From assembly GCA_022036555.1 (NCBI GenBank), contig CM039130.1:22966570-23030569 (forward strand): a stretch of DNA of 64,000 nt, read 5' to 3'. The translations under genes and the position numbers were made by a program. The notes under the pieces are model-generated. The model was given only the letters and a program-made list of their open reading frames with translations, was not told where the DNA came from and did not search any database. Below are positions 56,728 to 64,000 of this stretch, piece after piece. The stretch is from Microstegium vimineum (lineage: Eukaryota; Streptophyta; Magnoliopsida; Poales; Poaceae). How positions within the stretch are numbered: the first letter of the stretch is position 1; every line of letters starts with the position of its first letter.

Positions 56728-58071
56728 CTATAAATAATGCCTCAATTTTATGCAAAAGAAATATAAACACAAACACAATCTCTCTATGGCCGAATACCTG
56801 GTTTCAGCATCCAATAACCTTCTGCTCAAATAATAAATCACACGTTCTTTCCCTTCCAATTCTTGAATTAAGGTTGATCTGATAACATCGTCATCGGCAG
56901 ACAAATACAACCTGAAAGGCTTCCCGTGCTGAGGTGGAACCAAGACTGGAGGGTTTACCAAATATTTCTTGATCTCTTCCAAGGCTAACTGTTGTTCCTC
57001 TTTCCATGTAAACTCTTGATCGGCTTTCAGTTTCAACAATGGACTAAAAGATCTAATCTTACCAGATAAGTTGGATATAAATCTTCTAATGAAATTAATC
57101 TTGCCGATCAAGGATTGCAGCTCAGTCTTGTTTGTAGGGGCAACCACCTTATTAATTGCATCAATAGATTTTCTATCGATCTCGATGCCTCTCTGATGCA
57201 CCATAAAACCCAAAAACTGACCTGCCGATACACCAAATGCACACTTGTTAGGATTCATCTTCAACCCATGCTCCCCTGTGCATTCCAGGATTTTCCGCAA
57301 ATCGGCAAGATGCTTTTCAAAACTTCCAGATTTAACCACCACATCATCAATATAGATTTCGACTATCGTGTCGATGTACTTATGAAACATAAAATTCATC
57401 GCTCTTTGATAAGTAGCACCGGCATTCTTCAAGCCAAAAGTCCTCACAACCCACTCAAACAAACCGACGTGACCTGGACATCTAAAAGCAGTCTTGGATA
57501 TGTCTTCCTCAGCCATGAATATCTGATTATATCCAGCATTACCATCCATGAAGCTAATGATTTGATGTCCAGCAGCAGCATCAATCAACAGATCGGCAAC
57601 GGGCATCGGGTAACCATCCATCGGTGTAGCCTTGTTGAGATTCCTGAAATCAATACAAACACAAAGTTTTCCATTCTTCTTATACACAAGAACCACATTA
57701 GAAATCCAATCGGCATATCGACATTGCCGAATAAACCCAGCTTCAATTAATTTTGTAATTTCAGCTTTAATATCAGGCAACACCATAGGATTACATCGGC
57801 GCGTAGGTTGCTGATGTGGTTGGAAACCAGATTTGATAGGAAACCGATGTTCAACTATTGATCGGTCTAAACCAGACATCTCTGTATAATCCCAAGCGAA
57901 ACAATCTTTATATTCCTTTAAGTCAATCAATTGTTGCTTACATTGGGAATCTAACTTAGCACTAACAAAAGTAGGCCTATGCTTACTACCATCGCAGATA
58001 TCTACTTCTAACAAATCGTCGGCCGATGTGAACCCCTGTCCCAGTTTTCCATCATCAGTGAATCGATCCAT
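56728..58071 (-). pseudogene. C reverse transcriptase and RNase H
   Basis: A frame of 447 codons without internal stops. Reverse transcriptase motifs: IRQCRYADWISNVVLVYKKN, CIDFRNLNKATP, FMDGNAGYNQIFM, FGLKNAGATYQRAMN and EIYIDDVVVKS (catalytic YIDD, about 57350). Connection and RNase H: GKPFRLYLSADDDVIRSTL and RYSAIERLCLCL. The frame stops at the RNase H / archaeal-RNase H junction (56728), where a TAG separates it from the next frame. ATCGGCA motifs are encoded here in different frames, for example as Ala-Asp, Ile-Gly and Ser-Ala. Confidence 0.92.
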
Positions 58072-59120
58072 TAAAACTCTTCTTCAGGACCGACTGCTTG
58101 GATCGGTGTAATGCGGTAATCGGCAACCTTGAGGAATTTTGTGTCCCAAGCTTCACCTGATATGCATCTGGTTTGCTCATAAGTTTCTGATTCTGCCGAT
58201 GCAACAACTGAGGGGGTCTCACTCCGGACGACCTCAATTTTGTCTCCGACCCACTGCACGAGGCTTTGGTGCATTGTAGAAGGAATACAACAATTAGCAT
58301 GGATCCAATCCCTTCATAGGAGCAAGTTGTAGGTGCCTTTGCCACTGATCATGAAAAACGTTGTCGGCAAAGTTTTACTGCCGATGGTTAATTCAACACA
58401 TATGGCTCCCATAGCTGGCGATACATTGCCATCAAAATCTTTAAGCTTCATGTCCGTCTTAACTAAGTCTTGGTCGCCTTTCCCAAGCTTCCTGAACATG
58501 ACATACGACATTATATTGATTGATGCCCCACCATCCACTAGCATCTTTGTTATAGGCTGTCCATCCACCTTGCCTTTAATGAATAGAGCCCTTAGGTGCT
58601 GCCTTTCATCATCGGCAGGCTTCTCAAAGACAACTGTTATCGGATCCAACACCAATTGTGCCATCTTAGCAGCCTCTTCTTCGTTGCTGACAGGTGCCAT
58701 GAACTCCATCGACAATATGACGACCATATTGATTTCTGTCGATGGATCCCTATCCTTGCACTTTGGCTTCCACTGCTTTTCCCTTGAAGGATTTTCACTG
58801 TCATATAAATCACTTTGGCGTTCGCGCTGGATTCTCCTTTTCTGAGTCTTTGTTAGACCCGTAGGGCACCATTGAGGAAGCTTGGTTTTCCAAACAGGTT
58901 GGCGCTGCCTCTCACTGCTTGCATCGACACCACTCCTTATGTTTGGATCTCTGGAGAATACTTCTTCATCGGGCACTCTTGCATTGGCCATCTCCTTCAG
59001 TTCCCTCTGACTAACACGCCTGCCAAGCCTGTTATGCGCGCTGAGCTGGCCCCCCCAGTCGGTCATGTGCCGATTTCTTTTCTCTGAGCGGCCTAGCATA
59101 CCTGGATGTCTGATCATCAA
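58072..59120 (-). pseudogene. C gag end and aspartic protease
   Basis: The minus-strand frame 59120-58314 includes a basic stretch (KTQKRRIQRERQ) and EFMAPVSNEEEAAKMAQL. The protease has MLVDGGASINIMSYVMF (about 58510-58560) with the active-site D.GAS, followed by AICVELTIGSKTLPTTFF. A frame change near 58314 leads to the link with reverse transcriptase (58345-58072), which has stops. Confidence 0.85.
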
Positions 59121-61763
59121 AGCAAGGCTTCTTTTCTATCCGATCGGTAGGGTAGTATCCATTGCATTCAGGACAATTATCGGCAGTAAGTAGCTTGATG
59201 CCCTCTTCCCAGCAATGAATGAAGAAGGGACACTTCCAGTGGTCCTTATGCCGAAGCCACTCTTGGTGCTCTTCTTCTTCCTACCAATGTTGCTCCTCTC
59301 GCGATTGCCGATACTCTCGCCTTGGCTGCTTATGCGTGATTATAACACCAGGAGCCCTCTTGGCACTGCTACCTTCATCGGCAACTTTCTTGCCCTTTCT
59401 GTCATCGGCAAACCTCCTCTCATCACGCTCAGCTACTTGATGGTCAGGATCTACTGATGCATTCTTCCTAGCAGCTTCCGATGTCAGCACTTTAGTTTTT
59501 CCACTAGTTTCCACCATATTATTTGGAAACGGGTGCTGATCAATCTTCATCGGTTTAGGGCTTTAGAATTTTCAAACTTAATTCATCTAGATTCAATGTC
59601 TGACTGCAACTGCTACCTGAATACTTTGCAGTCATTGGTACTGTGCGAAGTTGCATTGTGCCACTTGCAATACCTGATCTTTCTGAGCTCTTCGACCGAT
59701 GGAATTACTTGGTTACGCGCCAACTTGATCCGCCCCTCTTGAAGTAATAAGTCAAACATCCTATCGGCCTTGGTGATATCAAAGGTGAACCTTTCAGTTT
59801 CCTTCTGGCCAAACGGACAAGACACAGATTTCTTATCCTTCACCCATTCGGCAGCACCGATGCTTAGCTCTTCATCGGAATCCTCTTTTTGCTCAATGAA
59901 GGTCACCTTTTTATTCCAAGTTTTTCTAGGCTCGAAAGTCTTGACGTCCTGATCGGCAATTCTCTGCACAAGGTGGCTCAGACTTTCAAACTCTTAAGAT
60001 GCATACTTATCTTTGATGTGCGGCAGTAATCCTTGGAAGGCCAAATCTGCCAATTGCCGATCATCAAGCGTCAAGCTGTAGCACTTTTTCTTCGTGTCTC
60101 GCAGTCTCTGGAAAATTTTTTCCACCGATTCGTCATTACGTTGCCTCAGCTTAACCAAATTGGTAATCTTCTTCTCATGTATGCCAGCGAAGAAGTATTT
60201 ATGAAACTGCCTCTCTAGATCTACCCATGTGATTACAGAGTTTGGAGGCAATGATATAAACCATGTGAATGCCGATCCAGATAATGATGATGAGAACAAT
60301 CTCACCCTCAGTTCCTCTCTACTGGCAGCTTCTCCACACTGGATAATGAAGCGGTTGATGTGCTCCATTGTTGACGTGTCATCTTGGCCGGAGAATTTGG
60401 TGAAATCAGGCACCTTGTACCGATTCGGGAGAGGAATTAAATCATATGCCGGAGGATACGACGTCCGATAAGAGTATGTATTAACCTTGGGTTTAATGTC
60501 GAATTGTTCCTTCATCACTTCGGTGATCTTATCGGTCCAATATGTATCCTGCTCCTATCGACTCATTGGCTGGTTGTTGACTCGTGGAGTCGGCTAATAC
60601 ACCCCTTCAGGTCTTGGTAGAGGATGATTCGGGATAGTTGGCATGGGCACAACACCAGTCATCTAGACGTTATGCATCGGCTGACTCACCGATGGATAAT
60701 TTTGCACACTTACTGGATTATGTTGTATATTCATCGGTTGTTGTACCGATGCTCCACTTTGAATGTTTGCTGGACTTCCACGCTGATACATTAGTACGCC
60801 AGGCTATTGGACCGGCGGTTGACTAGCCCATCCAGGATTATAAATCATCGGCATGTGACTTACCGATGGCTGATAGCTAACTGGTGCCTGTTGTTCCTAC
60901 ATCTTAGAGTAATGAACAAATTGGTTACCTTGATGTGCTATTACCCCGGTCTGAGGATTTACCACCATAGGTTGACTTCTAGTTGCTATACTGTGTTGCA
61001 TCGGCACAGAATTTGCCGATGGTGGCATCAGAGGTACTTTAGGAATCACCACCTGGAAATCTTCTGCTGGCACTTGTACAGTTGGAGAAGACGTAGAGTA
61101 ATGCATCATAGGGATCATCGGCTATGATTGCATTGCCGATGCCATGGAGCCCTTCCAAGCTGAACTGTCTCCTTGCACCAGATTGGAACCAGCAGATGGA
61201 TTTGAAGACATACCGTATCCCCACCAGTTGGCAGGAGCCGGATGATTCTGCATAGCAGGTCCCGACATTGCTGACGCCACTGGATCTGCACTAAGCTTGG
61301 TGACGCTTTCAGGACTTGGCCTTGGTGGTGTAGCCACATCGGCAGACAGATCCACGGGAGTGGAAGACGCCATTGGGGTTGCCGATGGGTTTATGGATGC
61401 CAATCTAGGTTGATGATAAGCTGGACCAACATACTGAGGTGCATGTCCTTCTTTGAATGATTGCATAACAGCATTGTACACAGTATTGGACAGCACATTG
61501 GAGTGGCTAATTAATGCTTGATTTAAGGCAGAATTAACCATCTCTTGCAACTTACCAGGATTAGCATCATACATGACCTGCCGTGGCAACGGCGGATCTT
61601 GCTTTTGGATGGCTTCGCCGCTCCTGCTTAGGCTGAAGGACTTTAGATACAACTGTTTGTACTCCTCCATATCCCGCTCCAAAGCCAGCTTTTGATCATC
61701 TTTCAGATCGGCCTCGAAGACTTCAATGACGTTCCTCTGGTTAACGTCGGAGTTATCACCCAT
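59121..61763 (-). pseudogene. C gag
   Basis: From ATG 61763 (MGDNSDVNQRN) comes an N-terminal region with a charged helix (FEADLKDDQKLALERDMEEY) and a long Pro/Ser/Gln-rich, low-complexity part (61560-60560) with at least five stops. The Gag core follows: YKVPDFTKFSGQDDTSTMEH, ELRVRLFSSSLSGSAFTWF, LERQFHKYFFAG and KKITNLVKLRQRNDESVEKIFQRLRD (60440-60020). The next part, IADQDVKTFEPRKTWNK to CKWHNATSHSTNDCKVFR, holds a C-x-x-H-type knuckle (about 59660-59620). The choice of start rests on the ATG lying 16 bases after the primer site region; no other ATG fits. Confidence 0.88.
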
Positions 61764-61778
61764 GATAGATGTATAATT

Positions 61779-61796
61779 GTCCCACCGGGTGTGCCA
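61779..61796 (-). promoter_or_regulatory. Primer binding site candidate of element C
   Basis: The minus strand reads TGGCACACCCGGTGGGAC, seven bases from the LTR end. The position fits a primer site. I could not assign the tRNA with certainty. Confidence 0.6.
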
Positions 61797-61803
61797 AAAG
61801 AGG

Positions 61804-62801
61804 TGTTGACACAAAAAGCGTCAGGATCTGCGAACACCTCGGGCTATTACCCGAATTCGATATCCAAAGGTGTGCCAGTTGATTTGACCAGTTAATCGAC
61901 AAGGACGATAACTAGAAAAGGATCCAAACAAGTCAACGGCGGTACGCCTAGATGTCAAAACTCAGACTTGATCAGGATAACTAGAGCAGAGCTGAACAAG
62001 ACAACAACGATGCGCCCGGATGTCAAAGCTCAGATTACTCCCACGCGGAACTTGCAAGGGTTTGACGGAGATCAAGAAGATGCAACCCGTCGAAGCTTGA
62101 AGAACTCATAGATAAACTAAGACTAATGCAATAAAAGGGTAAATTGCGGTAAAAGTAATAAGAGTAATAGATTTGTTTGATGTATGATTGGATCTTTTTC
62201 TCACGACCCCTAGGTACATATTTATACTCCAGCAAAAAGAGTTGTAGACAGACACGACTCGTACCTTTCCTAAACAAAACTCTATTTTAAAGGAAAAAAC
62301 TAACCCGCGCAGGAGTCGGACCCAAATAAAAATAATATTTTCCTAAACAAACATCTCTATTTTTAAGGAAAATAAATGACTCATGCAAGAGTCGGACTCA
62401 AACTTCTATAATAATAGTGGTATAAGATCACCAGTTTCCTTATGTCTTTTCTTCGATGAAACTTTCCATCGGCAGACTCTTCAATCCGCAACTTCCTTTT
62501 ATTGCCATCGGCAATCCTCTGCTGACAATCAGCTGCCACGTCATCCTGTGCTCATCGGCATCATCTCTTCATCGGTAATGTCCCTAATCGGCCATTCCTC
62601 ACTTCCATCAGCAACATCCTTATCAGCAATATCCCTATCGGCAAGAAACGTCCAGCTTCCATCGGCAACAAACTTATCCTTTTCGCAGCATTCACCTTCA
62701 TCGGTAACATTGACCGATAACCTCCCGATGCCGATGGAAAACGGATACCGATCAATGCAAGTCTTAGCTCATTTGACACATGCCAAAAAACGGTGTCAAC
62801 A
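61804..62801 (-). mobile_element. 5' LTR of element C, complete (998 bp)
   Basis: The plus-strand ends are TGTTGACACAAAAAGC and CGGTGTCAACA. It is flanked outside by ATTAT and inside by the primer site. The minus-strand TATA box (TATTTATA in plus) is at 62219-62226. U3 carries a dense ATCGGCA cluster. Confidence 0.92.
62467..62735 (-). repeat. ATCGGCA cluster in U3 of element C
   Basis: Six exact copies of ATCGGCA/TGCCGAT (about 62467, 62506, 62548, 62637, 62660, 62729) lie among variants such as ATCGGTA, ATCAGCA and ATCGGCC within 270 bases. The cluster lies 240-510 bases upstream of the LTR TATA box. The spacing is irregular (11 to 90 bases), so it is not a simple tandem repeat. Confidence 0.8.
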
Positions 62802-62806
62802 ATTAT

Positions 62807-64000
62807 GAGGAAACCTTTGCTCCTGTTGCCCGTTTAGAAGCCATTAGAATCCTTTTAGCCTTTGCTGCTTCTAAGGGGTTCAAACTTTTTCAAATGGACG
62901 TTAAGAGTGTTTTCTTGAATGGGTACATAGAGGAGGAAGTATATGTTAGTCAACCTCTCGGTTTCAAAAATCCCAAGTTTCCAAACCATGTTTTTGAACT
63001 GCACAAAGCCTTGTACGGTTTAAAACAAGCTCCTAGAGCATGGTATGATAGATTGCGACCTTCTTGCTTGCTAAGAGTTTTAAAATGGGATCGGTAGATA
63101 AGACGCTTTTTCTCCTCAAGCAAGGCAATGACTCGCTCTTGGTCCAAATATACGTGGATGATATCATCTTTGGTGGTTCTTCTCATGCTCTTGTTGCCTT
63201 ATGAGCAGGGAATTTGAGATGAGCATGATGGTTGAGCTAACTTTCTTTCTTGGGTTGCAAATCAAGCATACCCGAGAAGGGACGTTTGTGCACCAAGGCA
63301 AGTACACGAAGGATATTCTAAAGGAGTTTGACATGGGCAAGGCAAAGCCTCTTTCGACGCCCATGTCAATTATGACTGCCTTGGATGTGGATGAGGATGG
63401 AGAGGCGGTTGACCAGACGGAGTATCGAAGCATGATCGGGTTGCTCTTGTACTTGACCGTGACCCAGCCGGACATCCAGTTTGCCGTCTGCTTGTGTGCG
63501 CACTTTCAGGCGTCTCCACGCACTTCACACAAGCAGGCAGTGAAATGCATCATGAGGTACTTGCGCTTCACTCCCGAATTTGGTCTTTGGTTTTCGGCCT
63601 CCTCCTCTCTTGTGCTTTGCGGCTATTCTAATGCTGATTTTGCCAATTGTCGTCTTGATCGGAAGTCCACTTCTAGGACTTGCCAATTTCTTGGGTCTTA
63701 TCGCAAAAAGTCTAGCGCTGCTCAGTCTACCACGGAGGCTGAGTTTGTGGCTGCTGCTAGCTGTTGTTCTCAGTTGCTTTGGATGATTGCGACTTTGAAG
63801 GAATTTGCCTTAGTGCTTACTCGTGTGCCACTGCTTTGTGATAGCACGAGTGCCATCAGCATTACCAAAAATCCCGTGCTTCACTCTAAGACCAAGCACA
63901 TTGATGTTCGTTTTCACTTCTTGAGAGATCACTACGAGAAGGGCGACATTGACCTCCGGCATGTCGACACCCATAACCAGCTTGCGCACATTCTCACAAA
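62807..64000 (+). pseudogene. F reverse transcriptase and RNase H (continues past the window)
   Basis: It resumes EETFAPVARLEAIRILLAFA, then FKLFQMDVKSVFLNGYIEEE, ELHKALYGLKQAPRAWYDRL, a frameshift, and VQIYVDDIIFGG (catalytic YVDD, about 63148-63180). After another frameshift come TQPDIQFAV, then RNase H: YSNADFANCRLDRKSTS, STTEAEFVAAASCC, LLCDSTSAISITKNPVLHS, KTKHIDVRFHFLRD and HVDTHNQLAHILTK at the window edge. The first acidic RNase H residue survives (NAD). The polypurine tract and 3' LTR of F should lie to the right of the window. Confidence 0.93.

Larger units (their letters stand above)
50443..62801 (-). mobile_element. Element C: Tat-type Ty3 element with antisense PMD gene
   Basis: A 12.36-kb insertion flanked by ATTAT (50438-50442 and 62802-62806). 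Minus-strand order: LTR (62801-61804), primer site, gag, protease, reverse transcriptase, archaeal-type RNase H, integrase; then a convergent plus-strand gene (51449-54717) and a truncated 3' LTR (51183-50443). An archaeal-type RNase H and an antisense ORF between pol and the 3' LTR are known hallmarks of Tat-lineage elements. About 57 copies of ATCGGCA/TGCCGAT are scattered through it. Stops are few relative to length, so it is fairly young but dead. Confidence 0.93.

Noticed and set aside
62467..62735. Regularly recurring ATCGGCA units taken first as a CRISPR-like or satellite array
   Set aside because: The units are only 7 bases, irregularly spaced and in both orientations, and they extend through the whole element including its coding regions. 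A CRISPR array is not expected in plant nuclear DNA.

Overview
The window is repeat-dense nuclear DNA of a grass, probably a large-genome panicoid type. This rests on the repeat families: a SIRE/Opie-type Ty1/copia element, a Tekay/Del-type chromovirus with very long LTRs, a Tat-type Ty3 element with an archaeal-type RNase H and an antisense plant-mobile-domain gene, Athila-type elements primed by tRNA-Asp, a Mutator-like element with 9-bp target duplication, a CACTA terminus and a TRIM. I see no intact host protein-coding gene, no rRNA or tRNA gene and no CRISPR. Every element coding region is broken by stops or frameshifts.

Layout: almost everything from about 3.5 kb to the right edge lies inside one copia element (F), whose 5' LTR starts near 3477 and whose RNase H runs off the end at 64000. 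F has been opened four times. (1) In its 5' LTR sits an Athila-like element E (4878-29026). E holds a gene-like segment into which a second Athila-like element A was inserted. A holds a Mutator-like element (19355-23882), which holds a 3.5-kb solo LTR (19624-23148). (2) In the F gag sits a solo LTR, G (29519-30938, target duplication ATGAG). (3) Further into gag sits chromovirus B (32117-46516, duplication GTGGA), whose left LTR carries a 614-bp TRIM (35507-36120). (4) In the F reverse transcriptase sits Tat-type element C (50443-62801, duplication ATTAT). The first 3.4 kb hold older LTR pieces (families A and D) and a copia gag scrap.

Element A does not read straight through. Its 5' LTR, primer site and gag N-terminus lie inverted at 8946-6481, while the rest of gag, the protease, an ATHILA-type ORF and the 3' LTR lie in plus orientation at 14.5-26.1 kb. 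The outer flanks of the two LTRs share the same 5-bp duplication (ATATG). An inversion of about 8.0 kb with breakpoints near 6.49 and 14.51 kb, both within a 24-bp inverted match, restores A and also joins the E 5' LTR to an E gag.

Two things stand out beyond the nesting. Element C carries about 57 copies (counted by eye) of the 7-mer ATCGGCA or its complement in 12.4 kb, in U3, in all pol frames and in the antisense gene, against 1 to 2 expected. C also encodes, antisense to gag-pol, an intron-containing plant-mobile-domain protein with its own TATA box. Separately, the A, E and G elements carry a perfect 12-bp palindrome, GGTCGGCCGACC (11 exact and 6 one-mismatch copies in the window), placed upstream of the LTR TATA boxes and of an internal TATA box that would drive the ATHILA-type ORF. 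Both patterns look like element-specific DNA-binding sites paired with an accessory gene, by analogy with the VANC proteins of VANDAL transposons. That pairing is inference.
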